Shown here piece after piece: positions 43,077-57,100 of a DNA stretch of 64,000 bases. The notes under the pieces are model-generated. The model was given only the letters and a program-made list of their open reading frames with translations. It was not told the origin of the DNA and searched no databases. A program made the position numbers and the translations under genes. The stretch's first letter is position 1, and each line of letters begins with the position of its first letter. Source of the stretch: Sphaerolaimus hirsutus (taxonomy: Eukaryota; Nematoda; Chromadorea; Monhysterida; Sphaerolaimidae); NCBI GenBank assembly GCA_964036195.1, contig OZ038452.1, forward strand, positions 27,167,785 to 27,231,784, in the 5' to 3' direction.

Positions 43077-43990
43077 CCCAGCTGGGCAGCAGCCACAGCA
43101 ACAAGTATTATTCTGCGCATTTGGTCCATTGCCAACGAAAGCGGCGGCGGTGGGCTTGGCTTCCATGTTGAAGTTGATCTTGCAATTGCCCGCCATGTCG
43201 GGCAGGATGTCTGGGTCTGGTCTGTGAATCTGTCAATTTGCCCTGTAAAATGGACGACTGGTTAAAAAAAACTAAAAAATGACATTTTACGTGATTTTTG
43301 ACAAAGTGCATTTTACAGTGAATTTTATAGGATCCGGGAGTGGCATCGAAAAAGTGATAAATGGAAAAAATTTCAAGTGGGAAGTGAAGTTTTGTTCAGA
43401 ATTTTTACTTAAAATACTTGTCACTTAAAAGTTGGCTTCCTGTTGGCCAATTATACTCTTTCTTCCCACTTAATCCACTTGAGAAACTAGCACCTGCTGG
43501 AAATTACTGTATGGACGTGTAATTTTTATAAAAACACAACACAAGTAGCGGGATGGTTTTTGGGTGTTTGAAAACGCCCACTCAGTGGTATTTATCGCGT
43601 CATACGACTCCGAATGAAGGCGGGATTTGCAAGGCGAAACATTTATGCGGAAATGTGCCTGCGCAAACTCACAAATCAACTTAGAATGCATTTGAGTTTT
43701 CTAGAATGAGGTGGCCGTCAACTACAGTTGACAGAGACTAAAAATGACTCATTGTGGAAAACTCAAACACGTTCAAAGCTCATTTATGAGTTTTCTAAAT
43801 TTCGTGTGAAAACTAGTGTGCGCTGGGCCAATAAGAAACCGGTCACATTTAAAAAAAGAAAAAAAAACGTTTTAAATCTCTGAATGTTTGGGATATTCAC
43901 TGCTCGCAAAACTCTGCCAATTCATCTCAATCGACTGATAAATCAGCTTTGGAAGCATTTTTTCACCGGAGTGTCGGCCCACACACTAGT

Positions 43991-44376
43991 TACCGTATTT
44001 CCTCGAATTACCCCCGGGGGTTTATTTTTTCAGAGTGGAAATTTTGAGGGGGGGGGGTATTTCGAGGGGGCGGTTTATTATTTCGCCAGGAATTTTTTGA
44101 AATCCCCGTACTAAATTGCTGTTTGTAATGTACACAGGCGTTGTAAAATGCAGCAAAAACCGCCATTTATAAGACTGTAAAGACGGTATAAAACCTGTTC
44201 TAACATAACATAGTCATTGTTTTAACGTGTGTTCTGCGTTTCCCAGATCACAGAACGCAGCTTTTGTCATCTATGTTCTCTATACACTGAATTTGGGGAG
44301 GGGAGTATTTCGAGGAGGGTGGTTTATAAATTCATAGTGCTCATTTTGAGGGCGGGTATTTCGAGGAAATACGGTA
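43991..44376. mobile_element. CCGTATT-family MITE, 386 bp, between LAPTM copy C and Drosha
   Basis: TACCGTATTTCCTCGAATTA at the left and GAGGAAATACGGTA at the right. The left edge follows directly on a CCCACACACTAGT motif, the end of another MITE family, so two elements are nested or abutting. Confidence 0.75.
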
Positions 44377-44541
44377 CGTAGAACATGTATGTCAACTGGT
44401 TCGCTTCAACTCAGATTTCGGTTTCACGTGTCGCAGAGCGATCTCGAATGCAATTGACACAATATTTATTTCGACATTTGCCCTATGTGCATTTGGAGAT
44501 CGCTCTGCGACACGTGAAGCCTGAATCTGAGTTGACACAAG

Positions 44542-44771
44542 GGGGCAGGCCTGATACGCACATCTGCCCGTTACGCACATTTGCACGTTTTTTCACTTGA
44601 CACTTTTTCAAGTGATTTTCAGATATGAGTTAAGTGAAAAAAAGTTCACTAATGTCATTGCGCAGCGTTTTTCACTTCACTCATATGTATCTGAAAATCA
44701 CTTGGAAAAGTGTCAAGTTAAAAAACGGGCAAATATGCGTAACGGGCAGATGTGCATATCAGTGCACCCCC
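44542..44771. mobile_element. 230-bp fold-back MITE, hAT-type duplication, copy 2
   Basis: Same family as 9423-9632 (CTGATACGCACATCTGCCCG end). It is flanked by the 8-bp duplication GACACAAG (44534-44541, 44772-44779). It landed in another inverted repeat whose arms at about 44408-44450 and 44500-44535 read CACGTGTCGCAGAGCGATC and its inverse. Confidence 0.75.
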
Positions 44772-45174
44772 GACACAAGTGTGTGGGCCCCCAATGAAGT
44801 ATCCATCAGCTACTGTTGACGGGATCAAAGTAGATCCATCCTATTAAACTCAAACGTGTTTAACCCACATCGAGATAGGTTTGAGATTATGAGATTAACC
44901 CACACCGCGCGGAATGGAGCAATATATTGTTACTGTAAACAAAACTGTTGTTTTAAATGAATGGAAAATATTTGGAGTAGGTCATATAATATTTATTGTA
45001 GAAATTTTGAGTCGAATGCGTAGAGTCGTTTGGGTAAACAAAAAGGCGCAAAAATCACCACGTAACTAGTTTAAAGATTTCAAATTTTAGAGTTTTAATG
45101 TTTAAAATAAAATCAGTCAACAACCCAAAAGCAAAAGCAACAATATCAACGTAAATCACATTCAAAATAAAAAA

Positions 45175-48100
45175 TCACTTCCTGACGCCCCTCCTATAGG
45201 CACCATACTTTCCAATAATTTTTCTACTTGTATCCACAACCCGATTAGGCCCGTCACCGCCGAAATTTGCCCGATTTTTGCCAAAAAATCCTGGTTTTTG
45301 CGCGCCAAAGTCGATGAACCTTCTTCGATTTGGCATCGTGCCAGGCCAGCGTTTTCTATTTCTGGGCCTAACCACAGATGGAAATCTATGCGCGTGCGCA
45401 ATGAGTGCTCTTTCTGCCGCTTGCATTTCAGCTTCTTGTACGGAATGGCCGATGCCTGTGAGAGAAATTGGACGAGTGCCAAGTTTTAATGTGCATTGTG
45501 ATCTGAATTTGAAGAAAGATTTTTTGCCGCAATTGACAGCGTTTCAAGTATTCTTTACAAGTTTTACGATTGAAATTTCAAGAGAAAATAAGTTTCAGTT
45601 TCCACCGAGAACGCGATTATGCATTTTTATTATTTTCCCTCTGCAGAAGTTGCGTACAAGTACTATTGGCACGTTGCCAGAACAAAGACAAGTGGGCACG
45701 TGAGTATTCGGTCCGGAGAGAATAAAAACTGATGGTGTCAATTAAAGGAGATGCAAGGACCATTTTACCAAACACAACCAATTTTCGACATTTTACGTGC
45801 TACAGAAATGACAGAACTTGAACAGAACTTCTAACCTCACCCACCCAAAATCACGCACAACAAAAACGCAAAAAAATCAAAAGACCCGTTGCCAATCTCT
45901 CGCCCCTAAAATAAACAGCGACCCTATAGCTCCTTGTATTAGTTGGCCCCTCGGCGGCAATGCATTTATAATACGGGATATCGGGTTCTTTTCGGAACTC
46001 CACTCCAGTCTCTGACACTTTTTCGGGTCGGTTCAAAATCATCGAGTCGCCGGGTACCCGGTTGTGCCGTCTCAAAGTGAGGCAGCATTGTTGCAATTGC
46101 GACTTGGCATCGTTCCAACGTTGCGACATGATGAAGTACTGCGCGGGTGGGAACGCGATTGTTACCATACGTTTCCTGTTTGGGCCCACACACACTAGTT
46201 GGCATCAAAATTCGTGTCAACTGAATTCGACTAAATTTTGGTTGGTTATGTGATTTCAACTTTCCAATGCCATAGAGAGTAGTTAATTTTATATCGTGGC
46301 ACTTCATTTTCATTGTCTAAACGAAAGAAAAAGTTGAACAAAAGTGCAGGTAAAAAAAGTTGAACCTAACTAACCCTGAGGCGAGGGAAAAAGCATACCC
46401 TGCAGAAAACTTGGCACACTTCCAAACCATTGTCCACATACAGGGCGCCGAGAAATGCTGAAAGTATTATTTACACATTTAAGGAAAAGGGTTGGAAATT
46501 TTAAAATTTTCGGGTTTGATTGTCTGTTCCAAAAAATAATAATTTTGGTCGGGTATAGGATCCAAAAAAATTTGGATAGAGTATTGATTCCGAACATTTT
46601 TCGGGTATAAAAAAAACATCTCTAACAGTTTGCCAGAGAAAAAAAAACACCAACAAAAACAGACCTTCCACCAAATCCGCCTTGTCTTTCAACCGCAATT
46701 CCGGTTTGGCGAGATTCATTCGCTTTTTCTCGGCCCACTGAGGAGTGACTAATAAATCGCACAATCCAAGATCGTCGCAAATCACAGATTGCGTTTTATT
46801 ATTCACCAATGCGGCGCGGAGTAGCTGAAAATAATAATAAAATGCAAAAATGACGAAAAAATTCAAAAATTGGGGCTAACTCCATTTCCAGACAATATAA
46901 ATATTCAAAATCGTCACTTTGGTGTCAATCCTGCAAGTTAACAAGTGACAGGAAAAAGTGGTAAGTGGTAAGTAATATTGATCAGTGCAAACTCAAGTGC
47001 AAGTCATTGCAAATGCAAATGTCAACAGTTTTCATTCAGAAGTTGACCCGTGCCACATACGTTTATTTGTCACTTCAATATCACATTTCGTGTCACTGTT
47101 CCGTTTGCAGGTGGCAGTCCCGCACCATGTAAAGCGTCGGGGATGGTCTGGCCGTAATGTAAGCCCGGCCGTAATGTAGGCCCGGCCGTAATGTACGCCC
47201 GGCCCGGCCGTAATGTAGGCCCGGCCGTAAAGTAGGGGGTGCTACTTTACGGCCGGCCATCATTACAGCCGGGTTTACTTTACGGCCGAGTTTACTTTAC
47301 GGCCGGGTTTACATTCCGGCGGAGCCACTGGGGCCGACGGGGCAGGTAGGCCCGACCCGGCGCGGCAAACACAAAGGGCACATAACAATACAATTGTGGC
47401 CTTACAATGCATTGCCCTTTATGTTTTGCCACCAAGACCGCAACTGCCTGTGAGCGCAATATTTTCGATGCAAACCCCCCCCCCCCCCCTGCCGCCCTGA
47501 TTGACTTTGTCACATATGAAACATGCATTTTGATGGTGCTGATGATGGGGCGGAAGAATGTGCTTTGTTTCATTTGTCTACTAATTTCCATTTCGACCAG
47601 CCGGAATTTGGTCCACCATTAAGCCCCGAAACCAAATTCTGGCTCCCATACTCGATCCCGAAGATGAGACGCAGTTCCGACGCAGACGAATGAGCTAAGT
47701 CCATCATTAACTTTAATTTCCCCTCATTCATTCATAAATAATTAATGCCCAAAATTTCACAGATATTCAGGTCCACTCTGGATATATCAACAAGGCTCAT
47801 GGATCTGCTCAAGCATAGTTGAATCTGTACGTTTCACTGTTACATTACTGATCGGCATGCGTTTGCAATGGTGGCATGCACAGTGCACGTGCCAATAGCC
47901 GGTGCACACCTAAGTTCATTGGAAATTGGTAGACAAATGAAACAAAGCACATTCTTCCGCCCCATCATCAGCACCATCAAAATGCATGTTTCATTTGTGA
48001 CAAAGTCAATCAGGGCGGCGGGAGGGGGGGTTATGCATCGAAAATATTGCGCTCACAGGCAGTTGCGGTCTTGGCGGCAAAACATAAAGGGCAATGCATT

Positions 48101-51100
48101 GTAAGGCCACAATTGTATTGTTACTAGCAGGATTCTCTCCGACCTTCGGTCGGGTTTTGTGGTTCTCTACAATTAATACCATTGGAGAAAATATGATACT
48201 TTAGTTAAGTTTGCCCACATGCTAGGCATGTGTTTTGAAATGCGGTATGTAATCTACCAACAATAACAAGACCAATACCAAAGATGCAATGTTTTGGAAT
48301 GGATTTTTGTAAACTTCTGTAAAATGGTTGGGCATGAAACTCGGTAGTAAAATGTAGACAGTTTGCGATTTGGTATGATGGTGTGCAGTGTGCATTCTGT
48401 GTGGTATAGGTTTTGTGATATGATAGTGTGGTTTTTGCAAGGTGTCAAACTTTGTTGTAATCTTCAATTGGTTACATTTGTGCTTTGCTGTTCTTTTTGT
48501 GTTTGTAAATCCTTGTGGTATAAATTGTAGAGAACCACAAAACCCAACTGAAGGTTGGAGAGAATCCTGCTATAGGTACCCACTACTCAGAGGCTTGCAA
48601 AAACTGACACCCCAATGGGGACCCCCCTCCAAATGGCACCCCCTGGGGAACCTCCCAAAAGTGGCACCCCCTGGGAACCGCCCAAAAATGGGACCTCCTA
48701 GGGCCCCACAAATATGGCACCCCCTGAGGACCACCAGAAAATGGCACCCCTTAGGGACCCCCCAAAAATGGCACCCCCTTGGGACCCCATAAAAATAGCA
48801 CCCCCTGGGGACCCCCCAAACATGGCACCCCCTAGGAACCCCCACAAAAATGGCACCCCCTGGGGACCCACCCAAAGTTGGCTCCCCCTGGGGACTCTCC
48901 AAAAATGGCACCCCCCTGGGGACCCTGTGCATTCTGTGTGGTATAGGTTTTGTGATATGATAGTGTGGTTTTTGCAAGGTGTCAAACTTTGTTGTAATCT
49001 TCAATTGGTTACATTTGTGCTTTGCTGTTCTTTTTGTGTTTGTAAATCCTTGTGGTATAAATTGTAGAGAACCACAAAACCCAACTGAAGGTTGGAGAGA
49101 ATCCTGCTATAGGTACCCACTACTCAGAGGCTTGCAAAAACTGACACCCCAGTGGGGACCCCCCTCCAAATGGCACCCCCTGGGGAACCTCCCAAAAGTG
49201 GCACCCCCTGGGAACCGCCCAAAAATGGGACCCCCTAGGGCCCCACAAATATGGCACCCCCTGAGGACCACCAGAAAATGGCACCCCTTAGGGACCCCCC
49301 AAAAATGGCACCCCCTTGGGACCCCATAAAAATAGCACCCCCTGGGGACCCCCCAAACATGGCACCCCCTAGGAACCCCCACAAAAATGGCACCCCCTGG
49401 GGATCCACCCAAAGTTGGCTCCCCCTGGGGACTCTCCAAAAATGGCACCCCCCTGGGGACCCTGTGCATTCTGTGTGGTATAGGTTTTGTGATATGATAG
49501 TGTGGTTTTTGCAAGGTGTCAAACTTTGTTGTAATCTTCAATTGGTTACATTTGTGCTTTGCTGTTTTTTTTGTGTTTGTAAATCCTTGTGGTATAAATT
49601 GTAGAGAACCACAAAACCCAACTGAAGGTTGGAGATAATCCTGCTATAGGTACCCACTACTCAGAGGCTTGCAAAAACTGACACCCCAATGGGGACCCCC
49701 CTCCAAATGGCACCCCCTGGGGAACCTCCCAAAAGTGGCACCCCCTGGGAACCGCCCAAAAATGGGACCCCCTAGGGCCCCACAAATATGGCACCCCCTG
49801 AGGACCACCAAAAAATGGCACCCCTTAGGGACCCCCCAAAAATGGCACCCCTTAGGGACCCCCCAATAATAGCACCCCTGGGGACCCCCCAAACATGGCA
49901 CCCCCTAGGAACCCCCACAAAAATGGCACCCCCTGGGGACCCACCCAAAGTTGGCTCCCCCTGGGGACTCTACAAAACCCAACTGAAGGTTGGAGAGAAT
50001 CCTGCTTTAGGTACCCACTTCTCAGAGGCTTGCAAAAACTGACACCCCAATGGGGACCCCCCTCCAAATAGCACCCCCTGGGGACCCCCCAAACATGGCA
50101 CCCCCTAGGAACCCCCACAAAAATGGCACCCCCTGGGGACCCACCCAAAGTTGGCTCCCCCTGGGGACTCTCCAAAAATGGCACCCCCCTGGGGACCCCT
50201 CTCAAAATGGCACCCCATATGGACCCCCCCCCCGCAAAAAAAAATATAGCACCCCCCTGAGGACCACCAAAAAATGGCACCCCTGGGGACCACCCAAAAA
50301 ATGGCATCCCATGTGGACCCCCTTTAAATGGCACCCCCATATGTACCTCCAGAAAATGGCACCCCCTGGAGACCCCCCAAAAATGGCACCCCATGGGGAC
50401 CCCCTCTAAATCCTGTAAACACAGCCCCTAGTTTGGAAACTCCTGTAAACTCAGCCCCTAATTTGGAAAATGGTATGAATATTTCAAAAAATCACTATCA
50501 TCAATCCACAAATGCATCAATTCACAATTTTCAATTTTTTAGCCCCAGGGGTTAGACTTAAAAAGTTATGGTAATGTAGAGTAGAAATGGAGTGCACATC
50601 TCAAATCAGTGCAATAAAAACCCACAAATGCATCATTTCACAAATTGAAAGTTTTTGTGCCCAGGGGTTCATTATCAGGGTTTTAGTAATGTGGTGTCAA
50701 AATGGAGTGCATATTTGAAATCGCTACAATCAGAAACCCACAAACACATCATTTTATGATTTGAAAATTTTTGGCCCTGGGGGTTCATTTTCAGGGTTAT
50801 GGTAATGTAGTGTCAAAATGAAGTGCATATTTCAAATCAAGGCAATCAAAAAGCCACAAATGCATCATTTCACAATTTCTAATTTATTAGCCCCATGGGT
50901 TCAATTTAAGGCTTACAGTAATGTAGAGTTGAAATTGAGTCATTTCAAATCAGTGCAATTAGAAACCTGCAAAATGCATCATTTCACAATAAGAAATTTT
51001 TGGGTCTAGGGGTTCAATTTCAGGGTTTTAGTAATGTAGTGTCAAAATGGAGTGCATATTTGAAATCGCTACACTCAGAAACCCACAAATCCATCATTTT

Positions 51101-54100
51101 ATGGTTTGAAAGTTTTTGGCCCAGGGGGTTCATTTTAGGGTTATGGTTATGTAGTGTCAAAATGAAGTGCATATTTCAAATGAGTGCAATCAGAAACCCG
51201 AAAATGCATCATTTCTCAAATTGAAAGTATTTAACCCCATGGGTCCATTTTGAGGGTTATGGTAATGTAGTGTCAAAATGGAGTGCATGTATCAAATCAG
51301 TGCAATCAGAAACCCAAATTTGAAATCAGTGCAATCAGAAACCCAAAAATGCATCATTTCACAAATTGAAAGTTTTTGGCCCCAGTGGTTTATTTTCAGG
51401 GTTATGGTAATGTAGTGTCAAAATGAAGTGCATATTTCAAATGAGTGCAATCAGAAACCCAAAAATGCATCATTTCTCAAATTGAAAGTATTTGGCCCCA
51501 TGGGTTCATTAACGGGTTATGGTAATGTAGTGTCAATGGAGTGCATATATCAAATCAGTGCAATCAGAAACCTAAATTTGAAATCAGTTCAATCAGAAAC
51601 CCAAAATTGCATCATTTCACAAATTGAAAGTTTTTGGCCCCAGTGGTTCATTTTCAGGGTTATGGTAATGTAGTGTCAAAATGGAGTGCATTATATATCA
51701 AATCAGTGTAATTAGAAACCCACAATGCATCATTTCACAATTTGAAAGTTTTGGCCCCGGGGGCCTCACTTAAGGATTATGGTAATGTTATTGTTAACTC
51801 CCATAAACTCAGCCCCTAATTTGGCAAACACCCATCAACTCAACTCCCATAAACTCGGCCTCTAATTTGTGAACTTGTGTCAACAGCCCCTTATTTTTAA
51901 ACTTCTGTCAACTCAACCCTAATTTATAAACACCCATCAACTCAACCCTGAATTGTAAACTCAGCCCCTAAAAACTCAAGTCAACCCCCTATACATGTGC
52001 AATTGCATTCTTGGGAAGCAACTTTGCCATCTACTAACCCTGTTTGTCAAGATTGTGGATCGTGTTTGTAAAGGGCATTTGTACTAATAAATAGTGACTG
52101 CATTGTGTGCAAAAACACACACGAATTGGGCACAATGATGCCTGTGATTGTGTGTCCTATCTTTTACATTAGGCATACCTAGCACGCAATTCTTTCACAA
52201 TTGTATATGTTTTGATGTGCCCTTTGTGTTTGCCGCGCCGGGTCGGGCCTACCTGCCCCGTCGGCCCCAGTGGCTCCGCCGGAATGTAAACCCGGCCGTC
52301 AAGTAAACTCGGCCGTAAAGTAAACCCGGCCGTAATGATGGCCGGCCGTAAAGTAGCACCCCCTACTTTACGGCCGGGCCTACATTACGGCCGGGCCTGG
52401 CGTACATTACGGCCGGGCCTACATTACAGCCGGGCTTACATTACGGCCGAACATCCGCCGTAAAGCGTCACGTCAAGTGTGAAATGTCATGTAAAGTGTC
52501 AAAATAAAAAATGATGATTTGATTACCGAAATTTTTACATTTTGCATGACATTTGAAAAATTTGAGTGACATTTTTCAAAATTTTTATGACAATTTGCAT
52601 GACAATTGACACCTTACACTTTAAAAGGTGCGGGGCTACTTACACAATTGTCAAGGAGCAAAAACTAAAACTGACGGACAAGTGACCCTCGTGATGATAG
52701 GGGAAATGCTTGTACAGATACGCCGATGTGAGCAATTGTAGAACTGTGTCGCCGAGAAATTCCAAACGTTGATTGTGACCCCTGAAATTATGACGAATGC
52801 CATTATGTGAAGTATTAACAAAATGTTATATCGATGAAAAAAACTCCACTTGAGAGTTATTCCAGGTATATTACAGCATATAAGCTAGCAAGCGGATTTT
52901 GTCACGCCCAGCGAAAAGATCCCCCAGCGTGTTTCAGCTAGGGTTCAAATGGGACTGGGTTTGTCGGCATACTCAACGTCATAGTTGTTAAAACGTATTT
53001 ACGTTTACTCGATAAATACGTATACTCGCATACTGCGTAAATAGGTTGACGTTTCCTCCAGAAAAAAATACTGGTACTCTCTTACTCGCGTACTTTTTGA
53101 AAGTACGCGAGTACAGAAAACGTATTTTAAGGGGACAGAAAATGTCAGTTTGCCAAACAGAAAGTGAAAAACATAGGACATTTTCCTATGAAATACTTAT
53201 CTGGAAGGAAAAACACATGTCTGATGTATTTCTGCGGAAAATGGTAGAACACTGATTTTTTACGTTAATTTTGTGAGAAAAAGAATCACTTTTGCGTTTT
53301 CTGTGAGAAAAAATACCCATTTTTACGTTTTCCCTGGTGAAAATATACGTTTTCACGTTTTCTCTGGAAAAAAGTATTTTACTCACCTTTTACGCAGTGT
53401 AAAAGTAAAAATAAAATACTTAACGTTTACGTTTACTTTTTAAAAAGTTCAGCACTTTTAAAAACTCTGCTCCACGGACAGCACAGTACGCAATGTTTAT
53501 TTTTTAACGATTACGTTATGATAAAATGCTTCGTTGAGAAAAGTGATAGCCTGCGGTCCCAGAGTATAAATACTTATATCCCAGCCGCCAACAACTCTTC
53601 ACACCCACACCCAAAATGTAACCCACTGTGTCAAAAAATTGTACCCCACACTTCTCCTGGTCATAGCCTTAGCCAACAACCGTATATGTCTGAATCTAAT
53701 GCCGGTGGTCTTCTGAAATTGAACCAGTTTGTTAAGCGCACCGGGCGCTTTTTCTATCCAACTAGCATCGCCGCCTGGGTCGGCGCTTTGCAGGGGGTGC
53801 AGTGGGGGGTGCGTCCAAACGAAGTGTCTGCGTGGGGAATGTGGATAAGTACCCCCCTCCTTCAAAATCGGTAATGCTTATTAATTTCGCCTATTTTCAA
53901 CTTTATTCGGCTTCATACTTATAAATATTTTAAGCTATTGTTCACCTACTTTTAGCGACATTACTCTCATTTTTACCTTCTACTGCTCGCCCTCGAATAA
54001 AAATATCTGTTTTTAACCTCCACAACCCCCCTACCAAAAAATCCCACCCAAACCTATTTCCCTCCTCTTTCGGGTCAAAAAGTACGGTAGCGAAAACCCG

Positions 54101-57100
54101 GTCGGCTACCGTAATCCCCGCATCGAGAAATAACGCGCCCATAACTCCTTCGAAAGCATTCGCGATGGCGTGCTTTAAATCGGTCCAATGGCACAGATCT
54201 GGCCCGTGAGCGTACAGGAGAAAATGAGACAGCCAGAGGCGCTGGGGAAATATTGGGGGTGATTTTGGCGTCAGGAGAATTTGAGACGGATTTGGGGGAT
54301 GTGAGCAATGTGATATTTGCAACAGACCGCACGCTGATATTTTAAGTTGTGTTCAAACATTTTGGGGCCCCCCACACACAGTAGTTGACATCAAAATTTG
54401 TGTCAACTAAATTCAAGTACATTTTGGTTAATTACGTGATTTCAACTTTCCTAAGCGATAGAGCATAGAAATATTTTTATTGTGACACTTAATTTTTATT
54501 GTGTTTTCTGCCTGTGGTGCCTGAAATTTGTTTTCTGTTAAATAGTTGACGTTAAGTTGATACGAATGCGATGTCAACTCGGTGAAATAAAAATTCAAAA
54601 ACTCCAAAAAACAACGTTTTCGAATGTTTATTTGCCATCTTTACATTGACAATATGATCTAACCTCGCCCACGACGGCCAGATGTTTGTTCTGCACCAGC
54701 GCCGATCTGTACGTGGCCAGCGCGCCCTCTTCCAAATCGGGAAACAGCAGAAATAGATGCACGCTGAAATGTAACAGGAAACATTTTTATGCACATTTAC
54801 CCCCGTCCGCAAACGCTCTAAGTCTATAGGCAATTCTTTATTTTTCCCGAGGTAATTTTTTAGCTACCCCAAATCGACAGCAATCTCGAGTGAGCTTCCG
54901 TGTTTTTGGAAAAAAATAACACAAAATTACTAATTTTTATAAATTAATTTTACTGTATTTTCACATTCACAATCACTAGTTCATGTGTCTTATTGCTAAT
55001 ATCGTTGGTCACATATCCCTGTGCGTATATACCCATTTTAAACATTTTTTGCCATTTTTCAGCTATTTTCACCTATCTACAGCGATTATTGCTCATTTTT
55101 ACCATCCACACGTTAATATACATTGAAGCCCCGCGAACCCAGCTATATGAGCTATCGCAGGGGTCCAAATCTACAAGACCCCAGACTAGGGTGGCAATCT
55201 GAAAAGTGCGGTTCGCGGTACGGTACGGTACGGTAAATTTCCCAAAAGTGCGGTACGGTAAATTCTGCCACCCTACCGCAGACTATAGTAGACTATACCC
55301 ACCTAGTCAGAAACTCTACAACGGCGTCCCCCAAATACTCGAGCCTCTCATTGTTCATAACTGGGCTATTTACGGTGGCCCTCTCGCCCATCTGCGCCAT
55401 CACGGCCATGAGCGTGTTGATGCCGCGCTTGCGGCACGCCAACAGCTTGGCCGGCTGGTTTGAGTTGCCATTCGCTGTGGGGGGTTTTGAGATGGTATCA
55501 GGGGTATAATCTAGATTTTGGTCCTCCGGGGGTTGGATAGCCCCCCCCAACCCCCACCCTCGGGGGGGGGGGGTATACATACCCCTGGATGGTATGTATA
55601 CTCTGCGCACTGCACAGTATGCGTCGAAAATGATTAGTGTCTTAGTTGTGTGCAGAATAGGTACTTTTTAAATATGCAGGGACTTTCACAAAGATGTCTT
55701 TTAAACGCGGAGTCGCGTACGCAAGGCAATGGTTTTTCCTTTTTTGGGAGAATTTTTATTTTATTAACGAAGTCATCACCGAGGTTCATTCAGGAAAAAT
55801 GCAAAACATGCGTTCGCGGAGAATACAAAGTGTCGAATGTTAAAAAAAGTCGCGCAAAGTTGGGACGGTTACACTATTGTATAAAACCGGTCTAAATAAT
55901 TAAGTGTCATCCAGTGTAGGGTATCAACAGAGTTTTTTTTACGGAAAACGTAAGCAGAAAATTTTTGTCTGTTAACGGAAAAACGAAATTTGCACGGAAA
56001 CCAGGTCGTTGAAAAAAAAAACTTTTTCGGCCATCCCTAGTGTCCACTGAATTGACTGTAATTTAGATTAATTATGTGATTTCAACTTTCCTATGTGATA
56101 AGAGCATTGTTGTTTTCATATCGTGACACTTTTTGTGAGAGCACAGGAATATACGGCTCACATTTCGGAAAGATTCAACGCTCCGCAAACAATAAAAAGC
56201 TAACAATTTCCATAGTTGGGCGTGGGTTTCCTGATGCCGCAGTTGTGCTGTGCATTTCGACCGTGATCAGAGTTTGGCCCGTACTGCGCCCGGTACGAGG
56301 GGTGCGTCAGAGCCAGCTGTCGGTTGAAAAAAAATTTGAAAAACTTTTTTCAACGTGACAAGCAATGTTGTGTGTATGTGAATAGATCGATGGAACCCTA
56401 AAAATGAACCTTCACGAAGAAGGCACATTTCCAACCGAAACTCCACCCACCTCCAAAAGCGCCCTATCCCTAAACCGATAACCCATGCGCTCCTCCAAAC
56501 GCTGCAAGCTCAAGTGAAAGCGCACGTGCGACACCAGCGGTAAAAGCATCAAGGCTTGCTGAACCATGTCGCAACGGATGCCGGTCTTGTAAAAGCCGGA
56601 AACGGGAATTTCAGCGACGAAATCACGCCGCCGCCCGCTGAGAGGACGAAAAATTGTTTTTGTTTCTGGAAAATGTCGATGGTATATCATACCATTGTCT
56701 TGCTATATCTTTTCGTCCATATTTATGTCATATTAAATGTCAATTAAAAAGAGAAAAAAAAACAAGATTTTATTACCGAACTTACTGCCAGGTTGCATGA
56801 GAATTGACAAATTTGTGAGACATTTTACATGGCATTTGACATATTACTTTACACTTTACAGGGCGCGGGACTGTCGCATGGTAGACATCACGAAGGCTAC
56901 CATTTATAACATATAATGCTACATCAAAATCATTAAAAAAAATCAAATTTCGAACCCAAAAACTAACAAAGCGCCACGCAAATTGTTCAATTGCGTCTCT
57001 TTCTCAGCCAACTGTCTTTTATCCTCTGCGGTCACTTTCGGCTTCAACTGAATCAAATGCTTCAACTTTACATACTGCTTCCACGCTTTTTGGTAACTGC

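Larger units (their letters stand above)
38008..43196 (-). pseudogene. LAPTM-like gene, copy C, apparently lacking its membrane exons
   Basis: Exons found in transcription order: 43077-43196 (MAGNCKINFN to TCCCGCCPAG, again exactly 40 codons), 41701-41795 (NTAQSTQQQQ, PKMDNK), 40584-40867 (five FPHTPQG repeats), 40275-40407, 38008-38127 (IPPPPAYEPPPKY, stop). The tail exons join in phase and align with copies A and B, but sequence has diverged well beyond the A/B difference, so this is an older duplicate. Between 43077 and 41795 I find no hydrophobic exon, and the phases (0 out, 1 in) do not allow a direct splice. Either the four-helix part was deleted, or a diverged exon escaped me. If the deletion is real the gene is broken or makes a soluble Pro-rich protein by another start. 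Confidence 0.5.
47139..52459. mobile_element. 5.3-kb Mutator-like fold-back element in a Drosha intron
   Basis: TIRs of about 235 bp at 47139-47378 and 52217-52459, made of GGCCGTAA(A/T)GTA repeats followed by a unique part (GGAGCCACTGGGGCCGACGG). Flanked by the duplication GTAAAGCGTC (47129-47138, 52460-52469), 9-10 bp as for MULE/Mutator elements. The same TIR type bounds 1230-3127. Inside are a nested palindrome (47387-48122), tandem units of 537 bp (48391-50410), an array of about 118-bp units (50411-51790) and a stretch of CTCAGCCCCTAATTTG repeats (51790-51990). I see no transposase, so it is non-autonomous. The long open frames inside come from the repeats. Confidence 0.82.

Noticed and set aside
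48442..50409. Repeated open frames of 95-180 codons on both strands with Pro-rich or Gly-rich repeats ([15 protein letters not shown] type)
   Set aside because: They are produced by a 27-bp C-rich repeat whose length is a multiple of three; both strands are open at once, the frames recur unit by unit, and there are no splice or start signals.
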